64,000 nucleotides of DNA from Arachis hypogaea (Eukaryota; Streptophyta; Magnoliopsida; Fabales; Fabaceae). Below are positions 11,996 to 22,955 of this stretch, in pieces (the first letter of the stretch is position 1; the number at the start of each line of letters is the position of its first letter). Location of the stretch: NCBI RefSeq assembly GCF_003086295.3, contig NC_092051.1, forward strand, positions 64,605,772 to 64,669,771, read 5' to 3'. A program made the translations under genes and the position numbers. Below the pieces are notes generated by a model, which saw only the letters and a program-made list of their open reading frames with translations, was not told the DNA's origin and did no database searches.

Positions 11996-13043
11996 TTGCA
12001 AAACGAGCTAAAGGATCAACAATTTCCCAAGTTCTTAGAAGTGTTTAAGAAGCTGGAGATCAACATCCCACTTGCTGAAGCATTGGAGCAAATGCCTCCA
12101 TATGCAAAGTTTTTCAAGGAACTTAATAATAAGAAGAGGAGCCAAATTGAAAAAGAGATAGTAATCTTGACCCAAGAATGCAATGCTGTCATTCAAAGAG
12201 GTCTTCCACCAAAACTTAAAGACCCTGGAAGCTTCTTCTTGCCTAGCACCATTGGCAACATATTCATTGCTAAGGCGTTGTGTGATTTAGGATCCAATAT
12301 CAATCTAATGTCCTTATCTATGATGAGAAAGTTGTCCATAGAAGAGGTGAAACCTATAAGAATGACCTTGCAACTTGCTGACAGATCCATGGTAACTCCT
12401 AATGGAGTGGTCGAAAATCTCTTGTCAAGGTGGATAAGTTTATTTTTCCAGCTGACTTTGTTATTTTAGATTTGGATGAAGAGGAAAGTGACTCTATCAT
12501 ACTAGGAAGGCCTTTCCTAGCCACAACAAGAGCCATCATTGATGTAGAAAAGGGGGAAATGACTTTGAGAGCACATGATGAGAAAATCATTCTGAATGTC
12601 TTCAAGGAAATGTAGTATACTGCTGAAGAGAACAGCTGCATGAGAGTTGAAAAAGAAAACTCGAACTGGAAGGAAAAAGCCAAGGAGGCACTCATCAGCT
12701 CACCTGAGAAGCAAGAGAGGACAGTGGAGAAGAAAAAGAGGGTAACGAACATTTGAAGCCTAAGAAGAGAAGACAGGAAGAGATTGAAGATTTGATCATT
12801 GGGAAGAAATTCCCTGACATAAAGCTTGCTGCCGAGAAAGAAGGGCCATTGAAGAAAGAAAAAAAGAGCAAGAAAAAGGTTCCAAAAGGATGGAAGAACA
12901 AAAGAGTACCAACTGAAGGATTCTCAAAAGGGGACAGAGTAAGATTGATCTACCAACAGTTGGAGACAGATCCACAAACTGATGATTATTACATCGTCAA
13001 TAAGATACTCTCACTGGAGCATATGGAGATTGATCATCAATGA
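11996..13043 (+). pseudogene. Element I: protease fused to an integrase-like tail, no RT
   Basis: Open segments 11996-12469, 12430-12615 and 12753-13043 are one gene with frameshifts near 12420 and 12720 and a stop near 12613; the duplicate at 61821-62870 is uninterrupted. The aspartic protease core is CDLGSNINLM near 12280 with ILGRPFLAT near 12500. After a Lys/Glu-rich linker comes GFSKGDRVRLIYQQ and VNKILSLEHMEI, which aligns with the C-terminal tail of integrase B ([12 protein letters not shown] … YVELQDID). RT, RNase H and the IN core are absent. PR would cut Gag; the tail's role here is unknown. Non-autonomous element. Confidence 0.75.
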
Positions 13044-13118
13044 ACAGGAAGAAGGCTCACAGTGAGAGGGGACAAGCTGAGGCTCTATAATCATCAGCCA
13101 CCCTAACAAGGACCCAAT

Positions 13119-13165
13119 GTCAAGCTAGTGACAACAAAAGAGCACTGCATGGGAGGCAGCCCATG
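13119..13165 (+). other. Element I: post-pol double stem-loop module
   Basis: GTCA-AGCTAG-TGAC (13119-13132), then acaacaaaagagcactg, then CATGGG-AGGCAG-CCCATG (13148-13165, perfect 6-bp stem). Equivalent modules with changed but still paired stems follow the last gag-pol frame of A, B and K. Confidence 0.7.
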
Positions 13166-14105
13166 ATTTAATATTCTTGCTTTTGTTTTAATTTCAATAA
13201 TTAATGGTTCTTCTAGCATAAATTTGAGCTCTCATGAGCAGATTTGATAACTGCACACATCATTTTGAAGCATATGTTTGATTCCTAAGTTTGGTGTGCC
13301 TAAGGGCACTTTAAAACAGCTTTTCAAGCATGCTGATCATATACCCATCTTAGAATATATACTCATTCATTTTACTGGAGTATATAGCCAAACACTAAGT
13401 TTAGTATTCTACATATGCTATGAATTTCAAGAAAGTCACCTTTGCTCAAAGAGTCAAGTTCATGAAAAGTTAAACCATATCTGTATTATTCTTGTGAATT
13501 TATTTTGCTAAGGTAGAAAATAAAGTGTCCCTTGTAATGAATATACCAACCATAGCAAAAAATAAGTTTGATGTTCACCAACATTTTGTTTAATTTTAAA
13601 AGGGCATAGTTGGTTATTCATAAATAAGGAACATATAGCAAATTTTTTTCTTTCATATATACTTCTTACTTGATAAACATTACCATACCAAACACAAATT
13701 TTGAGCTTACTGCTGCCTTGATTTAAATGGACAGGTGTGAAGAATATTTAGGAGAAGACAAAAGAATGCATGCATGTACAGTTGTCACAAGGGGAAAAAG
13801 TGAGTCACGTGTGCTTAGGGAATGGTGTTCTCATGGAAACAAAATCCACATGGTTCAACACCTAGGAGGCCAAACCATATGCCCAATAAAGGAGTGATCC
13901 TTGTCTTCATCCACCTCTACATGCACACCGTCCATTCCATGAGTTTTCAATAAAGACATGCTTAATCCTCACCATTCATTTCAACCAAACCGTGCTACAA
14001 ATCAGCTAGTAGCACCTCCTAATCTATTTGCCTTTGTTTCATTCATACACTTTTCCTAAATACATTACAGCAGCTCTTTCTTACCCAACGATATCACATA
14101 GTACC
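13166..14105 (+). other. Element I: spacer before the extra ORF
   Basis: No convincing gene. AT-rich spacer between protease-tail and extra ORF; contains caagtttggtgtg near 13287, a PPT-like word. Interrupted at 14105 by solo LTR S2. Confidence 0.6.
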
Positions 14106-15663
14106 TGGTGAGCGGATAATTTATACGCTTTTTGGCATTATTTTTATATAGTTTTTAGTATATTTTTATTAGTTTTTAAATAAAAATCACATTTCTGGAC
14201 TTTACTAGGAGTTTTTGTGTTTTTCTGTGATTTTAGATAATTTCTGGCTGAAATTGAGGGACTTGAGCAAAAATCTGATTCAGAGGCTGAAGAAGGACTG
14301 CAGATGCTGTTGGATTCTGACCTCCCTGCACTCAAAGTAGATTTTCTGGAGCTACATGAGTCCAAATGGTGCGCTCTCAATTGCGTTGGAAAGTAGACAT
14401 CCAGGGCTTTCCAGCAATATATAATAATCCATACTTTGCTCGAGTTTAGACGATGCAAACTGGTGTTCAACGCCAGCTTTCTGCCCTATTCTGAAGTTAA
14501 ACGCCAGAAATAGCTTACAAACTGGCGTTTAACTCCAAGGAAGACCTCTACACATGAAAGCTTCAATGCTCAGCCTAAGCACACACCAAGTGGGCCTGGA
14601 AGTAGATTTCTGCATCATTTACTTATCTCTGTAAACCCTAGTAACTAGTTTAGTATAAATAGAACTTTTTACTATTGTTTTTACATCTTTGGATCATTTT
14701 TAGATATTTGAAACGTTTTTCCTTAGACGTTTAGGGGGCTGGCCGTTCGGCCATGCCTGGACCTTGTTCTTATGTATTTTAAACGGTAGAGTTTCTACAC
14801 ACCATAGATTAAGGTGTGGAGCTTTGCTGTTCCTCTTGAATTAATGTAAAGTACTACTGTTTTTCTATTCAACTCAAGCCTATTTCTTCTCTAAGATATT
14901 CATTCGCACACAAGAACATGATGAATGTGATGATTATGTGACGCTCATCACCATTCTCACTTATGAACGCGTGCCTGACAAACACTTCCGTTCTACATGA
15001 AAGCAAGCTTTGAATGCATATCTCTTAGCCTCCTGATTTACGATCAGAGTCTTCGTGGTATAGGCTAGAATTATTGGCGGCCATTCTTGAGGTCTAGAAA
15101 GTCTAAACCTTGTCTGTGGTATTCTGAGTAGGATCTGGGAAGGGATGGTTGTGACGAGCTTCAAACACGCGAGTGCTGGGCGTAGTGACAAACGCAAAAT
15201 GATTACTTAATCCTATTCCAGCAGGATCGAGAACTGACAGATGATTAGCCGTGCGGTGACAGTGCATTTTGGACCATTTTCACTGAGAGGACGGGATGTA
15301 GCCATTGACAACGGTGATGCCCAACATACAGCTTGCCATGGAAAGGAGCATGAATGATTGGATGATGATAGCAAGAAAGCAGAGGTTCAGGAGGAACAAA
15401 AGCATCTCTATACGCTTATCTAAAATTCTCACCATAACCATTTGAATCCACCTGACTATGATTTACAAGGTGACCATAGCTTGCTTCAAGCCGACAATCT
15501 CCGTGGGATCAACCCTTACTCACGTAAGGTTTATTACTTGGACGACCCAGTGCACTTGCTGGTTAGTTGTGCAAAGTTGTGAAGAAGAACTAAGGTTATG
15601 AATGTGCGTATTAAGTTTTCAGCGCCGTTACCAAGGAATGAACGATCATGATTTCGTGCACCA
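14106..15663 (+). mobile_element. Solo LTR S2 with TSD gtacc
   Basis: 1,558 bp from tggtgagcgg (TGATGAGCGG with one change) to cgtgcacca, flanked by gtacc at 14101-14105 and 15664-15668. TATA box tataaatag at 14654-14662, palindromes at about 14478-14540, and the twin U5 stem-loops at 15514-15529 and 15547-15562. Removing it rejoins the spacer of element I. Confidence 0.9.
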
Positions 15664-15743
15664 GTACCCAACTTATTCTCCCCTCCATCCTAAACCGTGC
15701 CTTAACCAAGATTTAGCCTTTCTTCTCCATTCTTTCCTAATTC

Positions 15744-17318
15744 ATGGCTTCATCAAGTTCCAAAAGAAGGAAAGGAAAGGAACCAGCTGAAGCCGAACCA
15801 CCAACCTATGATACCAAGAGATTTAAGTCTCAATTTCATGAATCACGATATCACAGGTTAATGGCATCAAAAGAAGTAATTCCAGAGATGGGCTTCAGAT
15901 AGAAAGATGGAGAATACCCTATCATGAGAAGAATAACCGCAGAGAGGAGATGGGAACTTCTATGTGAACCTCTCACAAACATAAATGCAACCATGATAAG
16001 GGAGTTCTATGCAAATGCTGTGAGGTCAAGCAAGACCAGCCCTCCCTACAAGAGCTATGTTAAGGGGGTTGAGGTAGATTTTAGCCCATCATCCATCATG
16101 AGAGTCTTACAGATAAGAGTGATACCCTATGGAGAACCCAGCTTTGATAAAAGAATGACGGGTGAGAATGACCCCGATGAGATACTACATGGTTTATGCT
16201 TTGAAGGCAAAGACTGGGAAAGGGACTCAGAGGGGGCTCTAAGCTGCTTGAAGAGAATTGATCTCATACCTGATGCCAAACGGTGGTATGAGATAGTGAG
16301 AAGGTCTATACTCCCAATCGGAAATACATCTGAAGTCACAATAAAGAGAGCAATTCTGACATATTGCATACTTAGGGGAGGAGAAATCAATATCCCACAG
16401 CTCATAGCAGATAGAATTCAAGGGATGGCTGAGAATACTGGCAAATCAAGCAGACTTGGTCACCCAAGTACCATTTTGAGGCTGTGCAATAGAGCAAGGG
16501 TACTCTTTGAGGATGCAGATACAGATCGGGTAAAGGAAAGTAGAGGAATCACCAAGAAAAAAATGGATGGTATAACTGAAACCCAGGAGGAGATAAGAGC
16601 TCAAGAAAGAAGGAAGAGACCACAAATGGAGGGTGAACAAGCTTCTGGTGCAATGGACTTAAGCCAAATACAAAGAGCCATTGAAGAAATGTCTCAACAA
16701 TATATGAGAGCACAGGAGCAACAACAGGAGCAATATTTGAAGCAACAAGAGCAGTACTTGATAGTCCAAGAGCAACAAGAGCATTGGCAGCAGCAAATGA
16801 TGGAGAAGCAAGAAAACTTCCAGCTCAAGATTTTGGATCAACAAAGAGAATTTCAAGCAAGAACTCTTGATTGGAAAATGGAACAAGTGGCATACTCTCA
16901 AGAATCATTTAATAAATTGTCCCTACAAGAAGCCAAGCAAGGAAAGTACATCCAAAATCTTTACCAATGGAAGAATATATATCATACAATTGGAGAGCAT
17001 TGGAACTTTGACAGAATGGAGTATGATATAGAAACTCAAGCAAAGTTAGACTATGTAGTCTGTGGCATGCCAATATTGAACCGAGAGATCAAGCCATATG
17101 TTCAATGCCAAGAATTGGTAGACCATCAGAGAGCAAAAGCCAAGAAAAATGCAGCACACATGCAACAAGGATTGAAGGATACTGGGCTCTGGGATCAGGT
17201 AGACCACATTTGGGATCGTAGATGCCCTGTTGAAGAGCCCCAAGAAACAAACAAGAAGCAGAAGAAGGAGTCAAAGAAGAAAGGGGAATCCAGCAAAGAA
17301 AAAGAGCACAACAACTAG
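15744..17318 (+). pseudogene. Element I: env-position extra ORF with one in-frame stop
   Basis: ATG at 15744 opens a 524-codon frame (MASSSSKRRKGKE…) broken only by a TAG at 15900-15902; downstream the frame is open to 17318. It shows the family pattern: MIREFYANAV, then YVKGVEVDFSPSSI, RRSILPIGNTSEVTIKRAIL and ILRLCNRA. The C-terminal half is a long Gln/Glu-rich coiled coil (about residues 305-400, QQEQYLKQQEQYL) absent from the shorter B and D versions, and a Lys/Glu tail. The ATG at 15744 fits the starts of the homologues (basic, Ser/Lys-rich). The function of this family is unknown; its position after pol resembles env-like genes. Only one disabling change is seen. Confidence 0.78.
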
Positions 17319-18338
17319 AGGTGGTGGAGTCCCTTTTATAGTTTTAATTAAGGATGATGCATATCTGAAACATGATATGCCTCCAAATATTTTATATTCT
17401 GCACTTTCATATCTTGAGTAGATTTCTTATTAGGATCTGCATTATGCTTGTTATCACTCATCTGCATTAAATTCATGTCTTGTTTCCCTTTTGCATCAAT
17501 AAGAGAAAATATTTGAAATAGAAAGTGATTGCCCAATGTAGTAGGAATTAGAATAAAGTTCATTGGTGATAATTGCTTGATTAGATGATAAGCTCAATAA
17601 TAAAAGCTGCAGAATAGAATATCTCTTGTAGTGTGAACTTAGTTGCTGTTATAAAACCTTCAATTAATGAACATCCCTAGAAAATTAGGAAAAGCAAGAA
17701 GGAAAAAATAAAAGAAAAGCCAAGGATTGGCAACAAAAATGAAAGAAACAAATAATAATGCTAGACACCAATAGCTTGGAACTTAGGACATATGCTTGTG
17801 ATGCTTCTTGTACTAAGATCTGCTTGGACAAATAGGTTCTGATGAGTCTTTTAAAACTAGGTAACTTGGACTAACTAATCCGGGATTACCAACTGAAAGT
17901 CCATTATCAAGAGCAACGTAGCTACAAAGCATTTAGTAACCCAAAGAGGTGCTGGGCATCAATGTTCCTAATAAGAATTATGAGCCAAGTGTCTGTTATA
18001 GTGAAGAGATGTTGAGAAAAATTGATCCAAAAGGCTGCTGCAACACTTGACACTGAGCTACCATTAAGAAATAAGTTTCTAAGAAAAAGAAAGAAGGAAA
18101 AATCTAATAGGGATCAATAAAAGAACAAGGGATTATAGCAGCAACTCTAGTGAATCCTCAAAGAGACATTTCATAGCTGACAACTAAGAATAATTGAGCT
18201 GCATTTTGTCTGCATAAAATCCCATGAACCAAATTTTATTACCTGCTAAATAAGGACATATATGCTTCTCTGTTTTATTGCATTTCTTCTCATGTTTAGT
18301 GCTTGTTTTGGGACAAGCAAGATTTAAGTTTGATGTTG
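17319..18338 (+). other. Element I: 3' untranslated region and PPT
   Basis: No gene seen. A purine-rich stretch lies near 17680-17725. The end is a degenerate stem-loop (tgttttgggacaagcaag, 18305-18322) followed by PPT-like tttaagtttgatgttg abutting the LTR at 18339. Confidence 0.65.
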
Positions 18339-20060
18339 TTATGACAAGTCATCTTATGCTTGTTTTACAAGCATTTTTCATATGTTTCATTAGGTTTTAT
18401 GCACTTTCTTGCACAATAAGTAAGTGATTGGAGTGGATTTTCATGATTATTTTGAATGAATCAAACATTATTTATTTTACACAAAATTATAGGTTTAATG
18501 TTAGAATTAATTGATTTCATGAATGATGCAAAGACTTTGTGAATTTTGGTGAGACTTGGATTGGTTTTTTGGTTGCTTGTAGGTTAAGAAATGAAGAAAA
18601 GGGGGAAGCAATCAGGGAAGCGTTACTTTCAAATAGAGAATGCCAAGCTTAGGAACACAAACAGCTAGCGTTCACTTTGGAAGTGAGCGCCACGTTCACT
18701 TTTTTAATGTTTTCATGAATTTCAAGTTTGGAAGCAAGGTTTTGGCCTTCCGTACGCACCAGGCAGCGCTCAAAATTAGAGTGTAGTGCTCACTAAGGCA
18801 GCGCTAATGAAGGGGAGAAGAGCACCAAAGGCTAGCGCTCAATAAAGCAGCGTAACGCTCAGTAAGGAAGCGCCAAGGGAAGGAAATAGCGTACCAAAGG
18901 AGTGCTCAACAAAGCAGCCAGCGCTCAATGAGTGAGCGTAGCGCTCAGTAAGGGAGCGCTAGAGGCAACATGCGCACCAAAAGGACACGCTGAAGGAGTG
19001 AACAAAGCACTCACTTTGTCAACTGAGCGCTCCACTAGGAGCTTCACCAAACACCCCTGACCCACTCTCATTCAAGGCCAAACCAAAAAGCCCACTTCAA
19101 GTGTTAAATGATGGAAATAGAAAGTGTATAAATAGGAGCAAGTTTAGGGACCTTTTTTTTCTTATTTTTTAGCTTTCTCTCTTTTAATTTTCCTTTTGAG
19201 AATTTGGGGAATTGGGATAAGATCTAAGTTTGCTATTTGTGCTCATTTTACTTTCTGCTGCAACTTCTATTTTCTGTTTTGGGTTTTGGATTGAGATTGA
19301 AGAACTCTACTGAAATTTTTCATCTGAGAATCATCTTTTACTTTTCCTTTTTATAGTTCTGAGAATTGGAAATTGGATCTTAACTTTCTTTTCTTTTTTC
19401 GTTTTACTTCTTCTTCAATTTCTTCTTTTTTGTTTGGTCAAGAGAGTAATTGAGATCTAGATCTACTTTCTGTTCTTGTTACTCTTCTGCAATTGTCAAT
19501 TTCTCTTTAAAGATTTCATAATTGAGCTGAGCTTTCTTGCTGTTTTGATTCTTCTGCAAATTTTTTCATTTCCGTTTTGGTTCTTCTGCGATTTCTCTTC
19601 ATCTCATATTTCTTTAATCCACTGCACTTCTATTTTCTAGTTCAATTTGAATCCCAATACCCAAATCCCCTTTATTCTTTATGCAATTTAAGTTTTCTAG
19701 CAATTTAGATTCAGCAATTTAAGTTTATTGCACTTTAAGTTTCAGTCATTTACCTTTCTTGCAATTTAAGTTTCAGCTTATTTACTTTCTTGCTCTTTAA
19801 GTTTCTGCAATTTACTTCTTCTGCACTTTAAGATTCAGCCAATTTTCATTCTACACTTTAGTTTACTTGCAATTTTACTTCTCTTAATCAAGTTTCACTC
19901 AAATCATCAAATATTCGCTTAACTAAATTCATCACCTAACTAAAGTTGCTCAATCCATCAATCCCTGTGGGATCGACCTCACTCTTGTGAGTTATTACTA
20001 CTTGATGCGACCCGGTACACTTGCCGGTGAGTTTGTGTGGAATCATTTTTCCCTCATCAG
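18339..20060 (+). mobile_element. Element I: 3' LTR
   Basis: About 1.72 kb from ttatgacaag (expected TG mutated to TT) to ccctcatca. It has a GC-rich array of agcgctcact-type words at about 18660-19030, a TATA box tataaatag at 19127-19135, and U5 stem-loops CTCAC-TCTT-GTGAG (19978-19991) and CCGG…CCGG (20012-20027). Its U5 resembles the K LTR (RC), so I and K LTRs are related. Sequence after 20060 is the RNase H region of element H, so I inserted into H. Confidence 0.75.
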
Positions 20061-20078
20061 CAGGCGTCATTTTAGAGA

Positions 20079-20340
20079 GCTGAATATGAAGCATTACTAG
20101 CTGGCTTGAGGCTGGCTAAGGAAATGGGAGCTCAAAGACTCACCATCTTTAGCGACTCCCAAGTAGTCACTTAGCGAATAGAGGGGAACTATCAAGTTAA
20201 GGACCCCACTATGAAAAAGTACCTTGACAAAACCAAAGAAAAGCTCGGACAATTTAAGGGATATGAGGTCAGACACATACCCCGAGAACAGAATGCCCGA
20301 GCTGATGCCTTGGAGGAAGAAAAGATCCTAGCCATATAAG
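20079..20340 (+). pseudogene. Element H: second (archaeal-type) RNase H domain, broken
   Basis: Reads AEYEALLAGLRLAKEMGA, then IFSDSQVV and REQNARADAL, the motifs of the extra RNase H domain of Tat-lineage Ty3 elements. Stops at about 20173 and 20337 interrupt it. The upstream RT of H is not in the window because element I inserted at its left side (20060/20061). Confidence 0.75.
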
Positions 20341-20357
20341 GACAGGATCAAGGATGG

Positions 20358-21515
20358 ATGACTCCCATAATCAACTATCTCAAATCAGAAACACTCCCAG
20401 CAGATAAAAAAGAGGCAAAGAGGCTAGTACGAGAAGTTCAGTACTACACCATGATACAAGACGTCCTATATAAGAGAGGAATATCTACACCTCTTCTAAA
20501 ATGCGTCCCAACCCCCGCTACAAAGGAAGTTCTCGACGAAGTTCACAGTGGCATGTGCGGCAATCACCTCGGGGCACGAACCCTCGCTAAAAAGGTACTC
20601 CGAGCTGGTTTCTACTGGCCGACCTTGCAAAAGGAAGCTACAGAGTTTGTCAAAACATGCCCACCATGCCAGAAGCACGCCAACTTCTATATAGCTCCGC
20701 CTGAGGAGCTCATCAGCGTCACTTCATCCTGGCCATTTGAAAGGTGGGGGCTCGACCTCCTTGGACCCTTCCCCCAAGGGTCCGGACAAGTAAAGTTTCT
20801 CATTGTAGGCATAGACTACTTCACAAAGTGGATTGAAGCATAGCCATTAGCTAATGCCACAGCCCAAAGAAGTCAAAAATTTCTATACAGAAACATTATC
20901 ACAAGATTTGGGGTCCCATGCTCCATCACCACAGATAATAATACTCAATTTACCAACACAGGCTTTAGAAATTCGGTAGCGGATCTAAAAATCAATCACC
21001 AGTTCACCTCTATAGAGCACCCACAAACCAATGGACAGGCGAAAGCCACCAACAAAGTCATACTGGCCGGATTAAAACGGAGGTTACAGGACGCCAAGGG
21101 AACTTGGGCAGAAGAGCTTCTGCAAGTCCTATGGGCATATCGGATGACACCACACTCAACTACTGGAGAATCACCATTCCGACTGGCTTACGAAATGGAG
21201 GCAATCATTCCCATAGAAATAGAAGAAGGATTCCCTAGAAGGATCCTCTATAAAGAAGATATTAACTTCCAGGCCCAAAGGGAAGAGCTCGACCAACTTC
21301 TAGAAGTTCGAGAAAGAGTCCGGATTAGAGAGGAGGCTCTAAAGCATCGAATGGCTCTAAGGTTAGTCAGGAGAAGGGAAGCTAGCAGCTAACTGGAAAG
21401 GACCATACCGAGTAACAGAAGTACTGGAAAAAGATTACTACAAGGTGTCCGATCTCGAAGGACGAGAGCTACCCAGGTCATGGCATGCATGTAACCTAAG
21501 AAGGTACTATAGTTA
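20358..21515 (+). pseudogene. Element H: integrase, inactivated
   Basis: The first open part (20358-20843) holds the H2C2 zinc finger (HSGMCGNHLGA…CPPCQK) and the first catalytic Asp (WGLDLLGPFP). It continues in frame after a TAG at about 20841: TTDNNTQF gives the second Asp, but the third motif reads QTNGQAKATNK, with Lys where Glu is expected, so the DDE triad is broken. From 21144 it is open again (AYRMTPHSTTGESPF…) until about 21390, where the tail is shifted to another frame. Integrase joins element DNA to the chromosome; this copy cannot. Confidence 0.85.
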
Positions 21516-21716
21516 GAAAACAATAAAAGATCTTAGGTCAAGGTGCACTCTTTTCCTGAAAAGGTTTTTTTAATGAGGCACCAAGGCCGAGATCTAGGAG
21601 GGTAAGCACTCAAATGTATATACTCTTGTTCATATTTCTATCTTTTATTATTTGAATAAAATTTTCAAATTCCCTAAAAAGTTTCCTACCAAGACGCATT
21701 AATCTAAAACACAAAA

Positions 21717-21840
21717 ATTCATCGTCCGATTATGAAGAGGTCGGCAAGGTGAAAACCAAATTCATTGTCCGATTACGAAGAGGTCGGCAAGGTGAAACCA
21801 ATTCACCGACCAATCACAGAAAGTCGGCAAGGTGAAAGCG
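21717..21840 (+). repeat. Three tandem imperfect repeats of about 42 bp
   Basis: Each unit has attca…ccgattacgaagaggtcggcaaggtgaaa-type sequence; units start near 21717, 21760 and 21800, the third more diverged. Confidence 0.75.
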
Positions 21841-22067
21841 ATAGAAAAAGATTAATGCAAGAAGCTATAAAAAGTAACCCATAAAAAGTAGCCTGACGAG
21901 GTCTGTCTAAAAATGGATTACTAAAAATAACTTAATAAGGCCCGACAGAGAAGTCAGACTAATGAAAGGATCACTAAAAAGGGACAAGACACCTCCAAAA
22001 GGTCCGAGCTGCTTGAGCTATTAAGGGAACAGTCTTGCAAAAAAGACACTACCTAAAAAGCAAAAAG

Positions 22068-22490
22068 CACAAGTCAAGACGACGCTAAAAAGTGATCCAA
22101 AAAAACTATAAAGAAAAGGTTCCTTAGCGGAACATTATCTAAAAAGTTGTTAGAATGTGACTAAAAAGCCCAGGTAACGAAGTCCTACAGGTCGACATCG
22201 GCCAAAGGCACAAGCACAATCTCAAAAGAATAAGCCGGAAGATTGATAAAAAAAGGCTTAAAGTGCTTGGCAAAAGGAAAACAGCTCCGCTCGAACAAGG
22301 GAACAGGGCTACAAGATGCTTCGCTAAAAGGTATAAGTCTTGAGAAAACAGACATTACTTAAAAAGTGAAGACACAAGCCAGGAGAAAAGCTAAAAAGTC
22401 ATCCAAGAAAACTAAAAAGAAAAGGTTCCTCTTGAAACACTACCTAAAAAGTTGCTGGAACATGACTAAAGAGCTCACGAATCAAGACGC
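22068..22490 (+). repeat. Imperfect direct duplication, period about 303 bp
   Basis: 22068-22185 and 22371-22490 share cacaag…gctaaaaagt, aaagaaaaggttcct, cctaaaaagttg and gtgactaaa-type blocks in the same order. This points to an old internal duplication in the H spacer. Confidence 0.6.
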
Positions 22491-22955
22491 AAAGCATGCT
22501 TAGCAAAAAGAGAGCCGCTTCGCTCAAGCAAAGGGACAATCTCGAGGCAGGGCTACGAGGAAGTCGATAACTAAAAAGGTTCTATAAGAACACTAAAAAG
22601 TTATTAGACAAAATATCCCGAACACCAAAGGATGGCCCCACTTAAGCAGAAAGCAAGGCTTAATAAAAAAAGAGGGCAAAACCCCCATAGCAAAAGAGGT
22701 CGGACAGGCAGAAGTACCAAACCTCTGGAAAAACTCATAAAAGTTGCAAACATGTGACTAACATACCAGCAAAAAGCATCTAAGATAAAACATTAAAAAC
22801 TCAAAAGGCCACCTAAAGTTTAAAAGTGTTTTGTTTTTTCAAAAATAGAGTTGCATAGAAGCAACCAAAGTATCCGGAAAGTCACCCACACGAAGAGTTA
22901 CAAAAAATAAAAGTTCAAAAGTCCACAGACCGGACTATCACACAAGCAGAGAAAA

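Larger units (their letters stand above)
21516..22955 (+). other. Element H: pol-to-antisense-ORF spacer with repeats
   Basis: No gene. A/G-rich, dense in ctaaaaagt words. Contains the short tandem repeat at 21717-21840 and a longer imperfect duplication (22068-22185 with 22371-22490). Confidence 0.65.

Noticed and set aside
21144..21392. Separate small gene
   Set aside because: It is the C-terminal part of the H integrase in frame with the upstream segment after stops.
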